Source: Monoplex corrugatus (taxonomy: Eukaryota > Mollusca > Gastropoda > Littorinimorpha > Ranellidae). Taken from it: DNA of 64,000 nucleotides. Position numbers and translations under genes: made by a program. The notes under the pieces are model-generated. The model worked only from the letters and a program-made list of their open reading frames with translations. It was not told the DNA's origin and did not search any database. Below are positions 20,605 to 31,998 of this stretch, in pieces (the first letter of the stretch is position 1; each line of letters starts with the position of its first letter). The stretch is from the NCBI GenBank assembly GCA_030674185.1, contig JAPXFY010000013.1:48404964-48468963 (forward strand), read 5' to 3'.

Positions 20605-20697
20605 CTTGTCCAGCTCAATGGTTTCAGTCAGGTACATGGGCAAGTATACTTGGGATATGTTGACAAACAGACGTGTGCACATGTAGATAAGGGCCAC
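20605..20697 (-). CDS. MFSD12: MFSD12-like transporter, 31-residue exon
   Basis: 93 nt, phase 0 at both ends, acceptor TTTTCAG and donor GTGAGT on the minus strand. The peptide starts VALIYMCTRLFVNISQVY and ends LTETIELDK. The pattern Y..TRL.VN.SQ.Y..MYL is highly characteristic of the MFSD12 family right after the FYQ motif. One transmembrane helix with conserved Arg and Asn. Confidence 0.93.
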
Positions 20698-20727
20698 CTG
20701 AAAACCCCCACCATTTCATGGATCAAA

Positions 20728-20756
20728 TAATAGATAGATAGATAGATAGATAGACT

Positions 20757-20791
<35 letters not shown>

Positions 20792-20924
20792 TGATAGATT
20801 GATAGATAGATACATAGATAGATAAATAGACTGATAGATAGATAGATAGACTGATAGATAGATAGATAGATAGATAGACTGATAGATATATAGATAGATA
20901 GACTGATAGATAGATAGATAGACT

Positions 20925-20958
<34 letters not shown>

Positions 20959-20960
20959 CT

Positions 20961-20995
<35 letters not shown>

Positions 20996-20996
20996 T

Positions 20997-21071
<75 letters not shown>

Positions 21072-21180
21072 GGATGGATGGATGGATGGATGGATACATA
21101 CATATATACATACATACATACATACATACATACATACATACATACATACATACATACATACATACATACATACATACATA
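20728..21180. repeat. (GATA)n with punctuating GACT, then (GATG)n and (CATA)n
   Basis: About 340 bp of GATA interrupted every few units by GACT or GATT, then about 25 bp of GATG, then about 85 bp of CATA. Only 30 bp from the 20605-20697 exon. Confidence 0.97.
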
Positions 21181-21189
21181 AATGGACAA

Positions 21190-21560
21190 CTAAACAAGGT
21201 ACAACGAAAATGACAGTACACAAAAATGATTACCAGTCTGCAATTTGTCTTTTACAGACAGACTGTTAACACAAATGGTTCTAATCATATATAACTACAA
21301 AAACAAACACACATGCAAGCACACACACAAACACATACGTACACACACGCATAAACACGTACACAATCTATCTCATTCACTGAAATTAATAAATAAACAG
21401 ATAAATAAACAAACAAACAAATAAATTAATACATAACATGAAAATAACAGCATGCAAAAACAAAAATATATAAAGAAACAAAGAAATAAATAAAACGAGA
21501 ATGAAAGCATACAAAAACGATTATCAGCCTGCAGTATGTCTTTACAAAATAAACTGTAAA
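21190..21560. other. Intronic AC/ATAA-rich sequence, nothing recognised
   Basis: Degenerate CACA and AAATAAAC runs. A weak duplication of AAAATGATTACCAGTCTGC at about 21221 recurs at about 21515. No exon. Confidence 0.5.
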
Positions 21561-21579
21561 CGAAAAGAGGAATTTTTCA

Positions 21580-22135
21580 AGTGTTTGTGTTGTTGTCGTT
21601 TAAAGCCCAGCCGACTGCCATATCAGGGCTATAACTGCTTCAAAACATACAAAACTTCGACAGGAAAAAAAAAAAAGGAAAAAAATTAAGTAAACATATC
21701 AATGCATTCGCGCACAGAATCTAATGACATGCCTCTGGCGTTGACCATTTCGTCCAATTGATCGCACAGGGGATTTAAAAAACACACCTGAATACAAATA
21801 TAAGCATACCTAAGGACACCAAAACATACATAAAAACAGGCATACCGAAAATTGTTTTCGCATATCTGACCTCCCTACAGCAAAAAATGCACTTTATACA
21901 TGTACCCAATTATCAATCCTAAGAAAGAGTACGTAAGACTTTATCAAACACATACAGGTGAATGAACCAGCAAGGTAGAAAATGATTGGTAGAAACGACA
22001 GAAAGCAAAGGAACAAGGCAGAAACAAAGAGAGTGACAGAAAAGAGGAAATTTCTGGCAGCAAAGAATTCCCACAAGGTGGAGACACTATTTATACAGAA
22101 AGAGCCCCCGGCATCCCCACGGGGGGTATTTTTCA
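21580..22135 (-). mobile_element. Dispersed element A (complete-looking copy, minus)
   Basis: Shares with 36195-36735, 42787-43285, 48577-49870 and 51307-51815, in order: GTTTAAAGCCCAGCCGACTG, CATCAATGCATTCGCGCAC-like, GTTGACCATTTCGTCC, TAAGGACACCAAAAC, GTACCCAATTATCAATCC, CAGGTGAATG..CCAGCAAGG, GAGAGTGACAGAAAAGAGG and CCCCCGGCATC. No coding capacity. Class unknown. Confidence 0.85.
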
Positions 22136-22433
22136 ACTAACTTCCCATTTAGCAAGTAAACTTCTTATATCCAGCTAATGCAGAGTATCACAAGGTTGCT
22201 CCATTTTTAAAAATGTAGCGATTGTGTGGCGTTTAGAGCGATCATGTGCCACTTTGCTTTAGTTTGACATGGTAGAGTGTATGATATGAAAAGAGGAGTT
22301 GTTCCAGTAATTTCCCGTTCAGCTAGTCCACTAATTATATGTATTTGCAAAAACACAAACACAGATGCGCATGCATAAGGTTCTAATTATACATATCTGC
22401 AAGAACACACATACATAAGTGCTTATACAAGCA

Positions 22434-22694
<261 letters not shown>

Positions 22695-22769
22695 GATCCA
22701 TCCAAAATCATGAAAGTCAAAAGATGTCAATTTTTTCACTCTCTTGTCCTATCCAGCAGACACAAAAAC

Positions 22770-23002
22770 TTAACCCTTTCACTCCTTCAACTCTTTACAG
22801 GAAAGGGGTGATGAAATCAAACTCCCACACCTGTTCCATCAACTGCAAAAACTTAACCCTCTGACTCCCTCACCTATCCACCAGCTCTCTGCAGGAAGCT
22901 GGTGTATAGGGTGAGGGAGTCCAAGGGTGAAGTTTTTTGCTTTGCTACCATGGTCTACAATGCGGGATGCTGGTGGGCAGAGTGCGGGAGTCAAAGGGTT
23001 AA
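22770..23002. mobile_element. TTAA-flanked piggyBac-type MITE (copy, ~233 bp)
   Basis: Ends TTAACCCTTTCACTCC and GGGAGTCAAAGGGTTAA. The inner palindrome (CACCAGCTCTCTGCAGGAAG) and the block GCTTTGCTACCATGG are present. It sits 28 bp from the MFSD12 donor at 23031. Confidence 0.88.
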
Positions 23003-23035
23003 AGACAAAAACAAAAGAACACACACAGTACTCAC

Positions 23036-23272
23036 CTGATAAAATCTCACGTCAGTGAACCAGTCACACAATTTACGCCTGCGACATTTCTCCAATGTGG
23101 ATTTTTCAATGGTAGCAGCAAGAGCTTCAGGATCATTTTGCCGGATGGTACCATACGTTTTGTCAGACGGAGGTATAACATGTTCAAGGATTTCCTGCTT
23201 TGGCTCGGGGACCCCCAAGTGAAAAATAATACTGGTTACCAGCCCTAGACCGGTGACGATAAAGCCCAAATC
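23036..23272 (-). CDS. MFSD12: MFSD12-like transporter, 79-residue exon
   Basis: 237 nt, phase 0 at both ends, acceptor CTCAACAG and donor GTGAGT on the minus strand. The peptide starts DLGFIVTGLGLVTSIIFHLG and ends CDWFTDVRFYQ. In the family this region is a helix ending in (L/I)FHLG, a variable polar loop, then W...(P/V).FYQ. The ~45-residue loop is hydrophilic, with many Lys, Arg and Glu, fitting the large central cytosolic loop. Between this exon and the next lies a 2.3-kb intron with a MITE, AC repeats and element A. Confidence 0.93.
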
Positions 23273-23439
23273 CTGTTGAGGAAAGAAGCATTGTACTTTA
23301 AAAATGTTCTGATGACATTTTAGAAAAAAGGAAACAGTTTTACATTTGTTTGGATTTTGAAGTTTGTTTTTTAAGACAGGGCTCATCGCACTCAGACAAG
23401 TTCTTATGCACTCAAAACAAAATCTGGCATCAATTCTGT

Positions 23440-23683
23440 GAGGGATTCCTTGAGCCTGCACAAAACACTGTGTACTTGCATGGTCTTGAAATGTAATGGT
23501 GGTGGGGAGGGGAGGGGATGGGGTTAGGGCAGAATGTATATAACACTAAGCTGAGACTACAGGACTGATTGAAGCGTTAAGATGGGCAGCAAACAGGCCA
23601 GTTTTTATGTTACAGGCTGGGGCTGAACTCAAGACATCAGACTGAGTCCATGGCTCTACAAAAGAACAAACTACTCTGAGTCA
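23440..23683 (-). mobile_element. SINE-like repeat, family S3
   Basis: TTCCTTGAGCCTGCACAAAA, GGTCTTGAAATG, ACACTAAGCTG, GATGGGCAGCAAACAGGCC, GGGGCTGAACTCAAGAC and GAGTCCATGGCTCTAC match the copies at 37000-37345 and 52690-52904 in order. The tRNA-like head is on the right, i.e. the element is on the minus strand. Confidence 0.8.
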
Positions 23684-23975
23684 TCATCATCATCATGTGT
23701 CCTGCCGCATGGCGTTGGCGATCATGGCCCTCCACACGAATCTATCCCTTGTCGCTGCAAGTACATCTCCCACCTTCTCTATCCTCAGCCATCCTGCAAA
23801 TCCGTCCAATATTTTCTCCCTGGGTCTACCTGGTGTTCTCTTTCCCTCCAGCTTTCCTGTTGTGACCAGGTGTTCTAATTCCCCTTTCCTTGTAAATGTT
23901 GCTAGTCTTTTCCTAATCTTCTTTATTAATGATCTTCTAGTGTCTGCTTCCTTTCAAGATTGTCTCATTTGTTTT
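23684..23975 (-). mobile_element. RTE-like LINE, ~290-bp 3' fragment
   Basis: Starts with ATCATCATCATC and ends near ATTGTCTCATTTG. It matches the LINE 3' end throughout with about 15% divergence. It is inserted at the head end of the S3 SINE. Confidence 0.88.
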
Positions 23976-24310
23976 TTTCCATCTGTGTATATGTTTATAT
24001 TTTCTCTGTTCTACTTTGGGGGGGGGGGGATTAGGAATATCATTCCTCACAGAATGTAAAATCAATATACATTATACGCAAGAAATCAAATATTTTCAAA
24101 TCTCAGTGCCAGGGAGACTATTTGTTATGTTTACTTCAAAACGTGTTTCTTCTTCAGCAATTTACAATATGTTAAACATCTCACTAAGCTTAACCTCCAG
24201 GAAAAGTGCTTTAAACAGAAAAAGCTCTGGTTATTGTGCAACATCTTACTAATGAAAATGAAAATGAAAGAGAGAATTAGTTCTGTTCTTGAAAGACTTT
24301 TCAATCATTG

Positions 24311-24627
24311 AATTTATCCAAAACAAGTGCGACTGCCCGCGTTCAAGCAAACAGGAACCAGAAAAACACGAAAATGGAATCAGAACGCGTATTTAATACA
24401 ACCAGACAAGACAGGCTCAAATTTTCGGCCAACTGGCCTTTGTCAAGCGTGAATGTAAGATCACAAACAAACACCAAATACAAGATTATGAGAAAAGACT
24501 GAAACTTCCCTGCTGCTTCGTCCAATGGGAGAAGAGGACTAAATGAAATCATCATGTGTTTGTGATTTACGCATGTCTTGTCTTGTATTAAATACGCGTT
24601 CTGATTCTATTTTCGTATTGGATTTAT
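24311..24627. mobile_element. Foldback element copy
   Basis: Left end ATCCAAAACAAGTGCGACTG, then CGCGTATTTAATACAACC, ATTTTCGGCCAACTGGCC and AGACTGAAACTTCCCTGC. The right arm is degraded but ends TTAAATACGCGTTCTGATTC, the inverse of the left arm. ATTTATC lies on both sides as a possible short target duplication. Confidence 0.8.
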
Positions 24628-24869
24628 CGACTGTTTTCTAATAAATGTTAATCTCTGAACAAACCTAACACCAAGCATAAATAGTAGATACTGATGCTAA
24701 CACACACAATCTTTTACTGAGTATGTTTATTCATTTTTTTAAAAAATCTTAATTCTAAACTGAAATTCATGCATACAGTAAGATACACTAATATATACAC
24801 TCAAACTTTTGTTCAAGAGTAACAACTAATAACAAGATTATACATTTTGCCTAATCATATGTTACACAC

Positions 24870-24871
24870 AC

Positions 24872-24951
<80 letters not shown>

Positions 24952-24955
24952 TCAC
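24870..24955. repeat. (CT)n microsatellite
   Basis: CT dinucleotides with CC interruptions, flanked by AT-rich DNA without features. Confidence 0.95.
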
Positions 24956-25049
24956 TCTCACTTTAGTGGTCTTCCCTGATCATTTTCACGTTTTTGACCA
25001 CAGAGTTGGTTGGTCAGGCGGACGTGGCTATCTGCCAGATGAAACAGGC

Positions 25050-25242
25050 TTAACCCTTTGACTCCCGTACCCTATCCACCAACTCCAAAAACATAAACCC
25101 TTTGACTCCCTCACCCTATCCACCAGCTTCCTGCAGAAAGTTGGTGGATAGGGTGAGGGAGTCAAGGGGTTAACTTTTTGCTTCGCTAGCATGGTTGACA
25201 ATGCAGGATGCTGGTGAACAGGGGCGGGACTCAAAGGGTTAA
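25050..25242. mobile_element. TTAA-flanked piggyBac-type MITE, well preserved
   Basis: TTAACCCTTTGACTCCCGTA at the left and CGGGACTCAAAGGGTTAA at the right. The inner hairpin is nearly perfect: CCACCAGCTTCCTGCAG against AAGTTGGTGG, and AACCCTTTGACTCCCTCACC against GGTGAGGGAGTCAAGGGGTT. Confidence 0.9.
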
Positions 25243-25255
25243 GGTTTCCTTTTCT

Positions 25256-25273
25256 CCCCCCCCCCCCCCCCCC
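25256..25273. repeat. C homopolymer
   Basis: About 18 C residues close after the MITE. Length is probably unreliable in the assembly. Confidence 0.9.
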
Positions 25274-25274
25274 T

Positions 25275-25689
25275 CTCCATTATAGGAAAGCAATGGTATC
25301 TTCGGAAAGGACTGCTTTGTCATTCTGTAAGCGAATACGCGCACAGCATGGCCTCAGGTCTTCAATGGACGACCATCACCCACACAGCCGTGTACATCAA
25401 GAGTGATTGCTAGAGAGGACTTCCATCAGCATTCTCTGCCTGTCCCTGAGACAGTTCCTCATCGCTGCAGGGCTTCGTCACAGCTGGTGATTGAGTACCT
25501 CGTTGTTGCCGTTTGCTCGTACGTCAGACAAGCACACAGGGAATTTCTGAAGTGTGGAGAGGGCATGCAATCCTCTCTCCACACTCTCTCACTCACTGCT
25601 CTCCACTCCTCGCTCACCTACTGATGCTCGTAGTTACGCAGGTGCAGTGACTGCCACGTTTAGAACGGCCTCACCGGGTGCACCTTCTC
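25275..25689. other. Non-coding stretch, no gene recognised
   Basis: Contains a local inverted repeat (AGTGTGGAGAGGGCATGCAA against CCTCTCTCCACACTCTC near 25553-25590). TTCTGTAAGCGAATACGC and related strings look repeat-like. No exon. Confidence 0.35.
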
Positions 25690-25860
25690 ACTCTTTCACT
25701 CACACACACGCGCGTGCATACACACGTATGCACGCACACACACACACACGGACGCACACGCACACACACACATGCACGGACGCACACACACACACGCACA
25801 CACACAAACGTGCACACACATACACACACATATACACAGAGTAATACACACATAAACACT
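25690..25860. repeat. AC-rich microsatellite with CGCA variants
   Basis: Degenerate CACACG/CACGCA units. Confidence 0.9.
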
Positions 25861-25892
25861 ACAAATTGATCTGATTCAGTATATGAATGCAT

Positions 25893-25930
25893 TTATATAT
25901 ACATATATATGTATATATATAAAAATATAC

Positions 25931-26026
<96 letters not shown>

Positions 26027-26049
26027 GTATATTTTTTATACATATAAAA
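25893..26049. repeat. (TA)n microsatellite at the 5' edge of a LINE
   Basis: About 130 bp of nearly pure TA bounded by ATATACGTATAT on both sides. The LINE at 26050 starts directly after AAAAAATATATAGCAG. Confidence 0.95.
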
Positions 26050-26078
26050 AAATATATAGCAGAAGAAAATGGACTTGG

Positions 26079-26810
26079 ATGAGTCCAGGAGATAATACCA
26101 AAAATCAAATTGACTACATCCTGATCAACAAAAGATTTAGAAATTCTTTACTGTCAGCAAAAACACTACCAGACGCAGACTGCAACAGTGACCACAATCC
26201 TGTAGTGGGAAGGTTTAGGCTGAAATTGAGGAAAAGGAAACAGACCAAAAGCAACATCAAACTAAACCTTGGACTCTTAAAGACAGATGAAATGATACGT
26301 CAAAAATTTAATGTACATGTTCAAAACAGATTCAGTGCTCTGGAAGACGTTGGTGACAGTGAGGAACAATGGACAAAGTTTAGAAGTTCTATAAATGAAG
26401 CTTGTGAAGAAATCCCTAAGGCAAATAGAAAAACAAAAAAGAGCTGGATGACTAATGAAATTTTGGGTCTGATGGAGGAAAGGAGGAAGGCAAAGAGAAA
26501 CGAGGAGATATACAGGAAGATAAACAAAGAAATCAGGTATAGGTGCAATGAAGCTAAGGAAGCTTGGCTGAACACAAAATGCAAAGAGATAGAAGAACGA
26601 CACAAAATGGATCCTCAGGGTATGTACAGACGAATTGAAGAAATTGTCCACAGGAAAAATACATGCACATCAACTGGTTGCTTAAAATCGAAAGATGGCA
26701 CGCTTATCATGGAAAAAGACAAAATATTAGACAGATGGGGAGAGTGCATTAAAGACCTTTTTGAGGATGACAGAAACGAAGAAAAAAGAACTTTGAAGGA
26801 CCACCCATAA
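26079..26810 (+). pseudogene. LINE endonuclease C-terminus and linker
   Basis: Translation begins in the last part of an apurinic-type (EEP) endonuclease: [11 protein letters not shown] and then DCNSDHNPVVGRF, where SDHNPV carries the catalytic Asp-His pair. The N-terminal catalytic Asn/Glu region is lost by truncation. About 170 charged linker residues follow (KKSWMTNEILGLMEERRKAK). The frame stops at TAA (26808) where the RT should continue one frame over. Confidence 0.88.
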
Positions 26811-28218
26811 TGAAAGATGAAGTTAGAGCAGCACTGAAAAAGATGAAACCAGGAAAAGCCCCAGGACCAGACAACATTACTATAGAGATGATTGAAGCCC
26901 TGGAGGAATTTGACACAGAAAAAATAACAGTCCTCCTAAATGAAATTTATGACACTGGAAAAATCCCCAAAGATATGTCAAAATCAATTTTCATTGCACT
27001 TCCAAAGAAGACAGGGGCTATAGAATGCGAACTCCATCGCACAATCAGTTTGATGAGTCATGTAACAAAAATCCTGTTGAGAATAATCATGATGAGGACA
27101 AGGAATAGAATCAAAAGAGAAATAGCAGAAGAACAGTGTGGATTTGTGGAGGGAAAAGAACTATTAATGCCATATACATCCTAAGAACTATCATAGAGAG
27201 GTCAACTGAGATGAATAAGGATTTGTATTTATGCTTTATTGACTATACCAAGGCTTTCGATCGGGTACGACATGAAGAATTGATCAACCAACTGGAGAGA
27301 CTCAATGTCGATGGAAAAGATCTACGAATAATCAGGAATATGTACTGGGAACAAACAGCTGCAATGAGAATAGAAAACAATATAAGCTCTTTTCAAAACA
27401 TCAAAAGAGGAGTCAGACAGGGTTGTGTTCTGTCACCAGATCTGTTTTCACTATATAGCAAAAACATCATGAGAAACCTAGAAGAAGACCCTGGATTAAA
27501 GGTTGGAGGGAAAATGATAAACAACATTCGGTACGCAGATGACACCGTGCTAATTGCAGAAAATGAAAGGGACCTACAAAACCTTGTGAATATACTAGAA
27601 ATAGAAAGCAAAGGTAAGGGGTTGGAACTAAACAGCAGGAAGACTGAAGTCATGGTGATCAGTAAAAAACATGAAATCCCCTCATGCAAAATAACAGCAA
27701 ATGGCACAACCTTGACACAGGTTAATAAGTTCAAATACCTGGGAACGGTCATTTCATCAGATGGCAGATGCACATCGGAAATAGCTGGCAGAATCGGCCA
27801 AGCCAAAACAGCATTCAAGAAGATGACAAGCATTCTTGCCAACAAATGCCTATCAATTAACATCAGAAAGAGAGTCCTTGAGTGTTATATAGAACCAATG
27901 CTGTTGTACGGATGCGAGGCGTGGACAGTCAGCAAGCAAAGCCAGAGCAGGATCGAGGCAGCCGAGATGTGGTTTCTAAGAAGAATGTTGAGAGTTCCAT
28001 GGACAGCAAAGAAAACAAACGAGACAGTCTTGATAGAGGCAGACACAAGTAGATCACTCATAAGGAAGATTAGGAAAAGACAAGCAACATTTATAGGCCA
28101 TTTTATGAGGAAGGGGATTTGGAGCACCTGGTCACAACGGGAAAGCTGGAGGGAAAGAGAGCACCAGGTAGACCCAGGGAGAGAATGCTGGACGGACTTG
28201 CAGAGTGGCTGGGGATGA
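26810..28218 (+). pseudogene. LINE reverse transcriptase, frameshifted
   Basis: Two overlapping frames (26810-27184 and 27136-28218) together cover the RT: KMKPGKAPGPDNI, QCGFVEGK, LCFIDYTKAFDRVRHEEL (first catalytic Asp), GVRQGCVLSPDLFS, IRYADDTVLIA (YADD at 27532-27543), KTEVMVISKKHEI, FKYLGTVISSDGRC, LLYGCEAWTV, MWFLRRMLRVPWT and ATFIGHFMRKG. A one-base loss in a G run near 28117 shifts out the final EGKRAPGRPRE..LDGLAEW block. It is a typical RTE-type polymerase; exact clade assignment would need a tree. Confidence 0.9.
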
Positions 28219-28316
28219 AGAGGGTGGGGGAGATGCTGGGTCAACGAGAGATAGAGATGGTTGGAAGTCCATGGTCGCCAACGCCATGCGGCAGGGCACC
28301 TGATGATGATGATGAT

Positions 28317-28343
28317 GATATATATATATATATGTGTGTGTGT

Positions 28344-28395
<52 letters not shown>

Positions 28396-28438
28396 ATCTC
28401 TGTGTGTGTATGTGTGTGTGGTGTGTGTGTATGTGTGT

Positions 28439-28530
<92 letters not shown>
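28317..28530. repeat. (TA)n(TG)n microsatellite after the LINE tail
   Basis: The TGA tail passes directly into TATATA and then about 195 bp of TG with GGTG and CATC interruptions. It lies about 45 bp from an MFSD12 donor. Confidence 0.97.
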
Positions 28531-28572
28531 GTGCTAAAAGTAATACACAACAATGCCGAAAGTGTCTTTTAC

Positions 28573-28693
28573 CCTGAAATGCTCAGCATCACCAGCACTC
28601 AACTTCGTCCTGTCCACATTGCTACCCCCAGATGACAGGATGACCCAAGCGATGGCATAGGTCGCCAGGTTGGCTATACCTGTCGCTGCATAC
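28573..28693 (-). CDS. MFSD12: MFSD12-like transporter, first exon visible in the window
   Basis: 121 nt on the minus strand, acceptor GTCGTTAG, donor GTAAAAG. One base completes a split codon, then 40 residues starting YAATGIANLATYAIAWVIL and ending SAGDAEHFR. In MFSD12 proteins an ALRY segment leads into a helix with (V/I)AN...Y..AW, and the exon ends near (V/H)FR before the next helix; the split codon would be the Arg of ALRY. Upstream exons for the N-terminal helices should lie to the right (larger coordinates); I searched by eye and found none, so they are beyond the window or hidden. Confidence 0.9.
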
Positions 28694-28737
28694 CTAACGA
28701 CAGATAAAACATGTCATTTTAAAGGAATGGAAAATAA

Positions 28738-28978
28738 CATCATTATTATTAACGTTCTTTTTCTTCTTCTTCTTCTTCCTCTTCTTCTCCTCCTCCTCCT
28801 CCTTCTTCTTCTTCATCTTCTTGTTCTTCTTGTTCTTCTTCTTCTTTTTCTTATTATTATCATCATTATTATTATTACCACCAGCGCCAGCACCACTAGC
28901 ACCACCACCATCATCATCATCATCATCGTCGTCGTCGTCGTCGTCGTCATCAAAATTATTATTGTTATTATTATTATA

Positions 28979-29021
<43 letters not shown>

Positions 29022-29022
29022 T

Positions 29023-29061
<39 letters not shown>

Positions 29062-29242
29062 ATTAGATTCATCATCATCATCATCATCATCATTATTATT
29101 ATTATTATTATTATCATTATTATTATCATTATCATGTTGTTGTTGTTGTTGTCGTTGTCGTTGTCGTCTTAATCATCATCATCATCATCACCATTATCAT
29201 CACAAACATCATCATCATCATCATCATCATCAATACTATAAA
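28738..29242. repeat. ~500-bp mosaic of trinucleotide repeats
   Basis: Successive blocks of CTT, CTC, ATT, ACC, ATC, GTC, ATT, GTT (~11 units), ATC, ATT, GTT and ATC. The frame at 28670-29257 is runs of Leu, Ile, Val, Ser and His only. Confidence 0.97.
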
Positions 29243-29289
29243 ATCATTCTAGTATAACACTGCGTCTAACACATAATTAGACTTTTTAA

Positions 29290-29432
29290 GTGGAGCACTA
29301 GAACTCAACCTGTTTATACAAGCTGACCACATCGTGTTGTTCTGGCACCATTTGCACATCTTCGGTGAGCATGCATACTGGGTAGTTTCGTTTTTACCCA
29401 TAAGCCAGCCACTGGCACGACTTACATGATTT
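29290..29432 (-). mobile_element. SINE S1 tail fragment
   Basis: On the minus strand CATGTAAGTCGTGCCAGTGG and CTGGCTTATGGGTAAAAACG match the S1 tails at 2545-2590 and 57430-57475, followed by CCCAGTATGCATGCTCACC. Confidence 0.6.
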
Positions 29433-29601
29433 TTAACCCTTTGACTCTCGCACCCTGTCCACCAGCATCCTGCGTTGCCTACCATGCTAAGCAAAGCAGA
29501 AACTTAACCCTTTGACTCCCTCACCTATCCACCAGCTTCCCAATCAAAGGGTTAAGTTTTTTTTGCAGTTGGTGCCTAGGGTGTGAGAGTCAAAGGGTTA
29601 A
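29433..29601. mobile_element. TTAA-flanked piggyBac-type MITE with deleted inner arm
   Basis: Ends TTAACCCTTTGACTCTCGC and GAGAGTCAAAGGGTTAA. The inner palindrome has lost most of one arm (CCAGCTTCCCAATCAAAGGGTTAAG). Confidence 0.85.
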
Positions 29602-29611
29602 CGTGCAATAG

Positions 29612-31174
29612 TTGATACTCTACGTGCTTATAAACACAAAAGGCATTTCTGCACGTATTCTACGTACTTATAAACACAAAAGGCATCTCGGCACGTATTC
29701 TACGTACTTATAAACACAAAAGACACCTCGGCACGTATTCTACGTACTTATAAACACAAAAGACATCTCGGCACGTATTCTACGTACTTATAAACACAAA
29801 AGGCATCTCGGTACGTATTCTACGTACTTATAAACACAAAAGACATCTCGGCACGTATTCTACGTACTTATAAACACAAAAGACATCTTGGCACGTATTC
29901 TACGTACTTATAAACACAAAAGACATCTCGGCACGTATTCTACGTACTTATAAACACAAAAGACATCTTGGCACGTATTCTACGTACTTATAAACACAAA
30001 AGACATCTCGGCACGTATTCTACGTACTTATAAACACAAAAGGCATCTCGGCACGTATTCTACGTACTTATAAACACAAAAGACACCTCGGCACGTATTC
30101 TACGTACTTATAAACACAAAAGGCATCTCGGTACGTATTCTACGTACTTATAAACACAAAAGACATCTTGGCACGTATTCTACGTACTTATAAACACAAA
30201 AGACATCTCGGCACGTATTCTACGTACTTATAAACACAAAAGGCATCTCGGCACGTATTCTACGTACTTATAAACACAAAAGACACCTCGGCACGTATTC
30301 TACGTACTTATAAACACAAAAGACATCTCGGCACGTATTCTACGTACTCATAAACACAAAAGGCATCTCGGCACGTATTCTACGTACTTATAAACACAAA
30401 AGGCATCTCGGTACGTATTCTACGTACTTATAAACACAAAAGGCATCTCGGTACGTATTCTACGTACTTATAAACACAAAAGACATCTTGGCACGTATTC
30501 TACGTACTCATAAACACAAAAGACACCTCGGCACGTATTCTACGTACTTATAAACACAAAAGGCATCTCGGCACGTATTCTACGTACTCATAAACACAAA
30601 AGACACCTCGGCACGTATTCTACGTACTTATAAACACAAAAGACATCTCGGCACGTATTCTACGTACTCATAAACACAAAAGGCATCTTGGCACGTATTC
30701 TACGTACTTATAAACACAAAAGACATATCTGCACGTATTCTACGTACTTATAAACACAAAAGGCATCTCGGCACGTATTCTACGTATTTATAAACACAAA
30801 AGGCATCTCGGCACGTATTCTACGTACTTATAAAAACAAAAGGCATCTCGGCACGTATTCTACGTACTTATAAAAACAAAAGGCATCTCGGCACGTATTC
30901 TACCTACTTATCAGCATAAAAGACATTTCGTCACGTATTCTACGTACTTATAAACACAAAAGGCATCTCGGCACGTATTCTACGTATTTATAAACACAAA
31001 AGGCATCTCGGCACGTATTCTACGTACTTATAAACACAAAAGGCATCTCGGCACGTATTCTACGTACTTATAAAAACAAAAGGCATCTCGGCACGTATTC
31101 TACGTACTTATAAAAACAAAAGGCATCTCGGCACGTATTCTACGTACTTATAAACACAAAAGGCATCTCGGCAC
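29612..31174. repeat. 40-bp satellite, ~39 units in perfect register
   Basis: The unit is TACGTACTTATAAACACAAA + AGGCATCTCGGCACGTATTC. From 29621 to 31141 is exactly 38 x 40 bp, so no net indel has accumulated. Variants (AGACATCTTG, AGACACCTCG, TAAAAACAAA, TACGTATTTA) recur in groups, indicating higher-order duplication. One unit near 30901 is strongly diverged. On the minus strand the unit continues the SINE at 31175-31312. Confidence 0.97.
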
Positions 31175-31312
31175 TGGCAGATCTGCACACATGTTAATCT
31201 GGCAGAAACATCTCCGCGCTTTACCCACCAAACGGAGGTGTCTCGGCGGATCAAACCCAGGATGTTCCATTTGGAAGTGTGATGTTTACCCACTGGGCCA
31301 CTAGGCCTGTCA
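31175..31312 (-). mobile_element. SINE S1 head at the edge of the 40-bp satellite
   Basis: The minus strand reads GGCCTAGTGGCCCAGTGGG (box-A-like), then CATCCTGGGTTTGATCCG (box-B-like), then CACCTCCGTTTGGTGGG and CATGTGTGCAGATCTGCCAG. It then runs directly into the satellite. Confidence 0.75.
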
Positions 31313-31443
31313 TGCGCTTAACATCTTTTACACCTACATGACTGATTTAAAATGAATGAGAAAATACGTGTCTGTATAATTGAACCCTTTGACTTTACAC
31401 CCACATGATTAATTTCAAATGAATGAAAAATACGTGTGTCTGT

Positions 31444-31635
31444 TTAACCCTTTGACTCCCGTAGCCTGTCCATAAACTGCAAAAACTTGATCCTTTCACT
31501 CCATCACCCTATCCACCAGCTTCCTACAGGAAGCTGGTGGATAGGTTTATGGAGAGAAGTGGTTAAGTTTTTGCTTTGCTGTCAGGCTGACAATACAGGA
31601 TGCGGCAGATATGCTGAGGGGAGTCAAAGGGTTAA
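31444..31635. mobile_element. TTAA-flanked piggyBac-type MITE
   Basis: TTAACCCTTTGACTCCCGTA ... GGGGAGTCAAAGGGTTAA. The inner palindrome CCACCAGCTTCCTACAGGAA is well preserved. Confidence 0.88.
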
Positions 31636-31639
31636 CCAC

Positions 31640-31998
31640 ATGACAATAAGACCGAACCTAATTTGCTGGACGTGAAACAGTTTGTTTCTTTATTATTTTT
31701 TATCAAATTTTCCTTAAATGTTTCATATCGACCGCAGCGGTACCAAAGTCAAAGTCATTTTTTTAACTGAAGAGGCTAGGCCTGTAATACGAATGAAAAA
31801 GATAAACAAACCAAAAACCAAAAACAACAACAATCAATCAACAAGATTAAGGAATAATCTTCAGGTAATCTTTACAAGATTTAGGAATAATCTTCAGGTA
31901 ATCTTTACAAGATTTAGGAATTATCTTCAGGTAATCTTTCGGCCCAAGACCACATCCAACCAACATCAACTTGCCCAGTGCAATCAAGAGAGTATGGG
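31640..31998. other. Non-coding stretch with a ~36-bp triplicated motif
   Basis: AGGAATAATCTTCAGGTAAT followed by CTTTACAAGATTT occurs three times at about 31849-31940. Nothing else recognised. Confidence 0.6.

Larger units (their letters stand above)
26050..28316 (+). mobile_element. RTE-like non-LTR retrotransposon, longest copy in the window
   Basis: A 5'-truncated LINE running from the end of the endonuclease domain through reverse transcriptase to a TGATGATGATGATGA tail. It is the reference for ten shorter copies here. It lies opposite in orientation to MFSD12, within the intron between exons 28573 and 23036. Frameshifts near 26808, 27160 and 28115 make it inactive. Immediately after the tail comes (TA)n(TG)n, and (TA)n also precedes the 5' end, so it probably inserted into a TA-rich microsatellite. 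Confidence 0.93.

Noticed and set aside
28670..29257. 195-residue Leu/Ile/Val/His frame
   Set aside because: It is encoded entirely by a trinucleotide repeat mosaic.
29612..31174. Possible CRISPR-like array
   Set aside because: The 40-bp units are contiguous with no unique spacers, and the genome is eukaryotic. It is a satellite.
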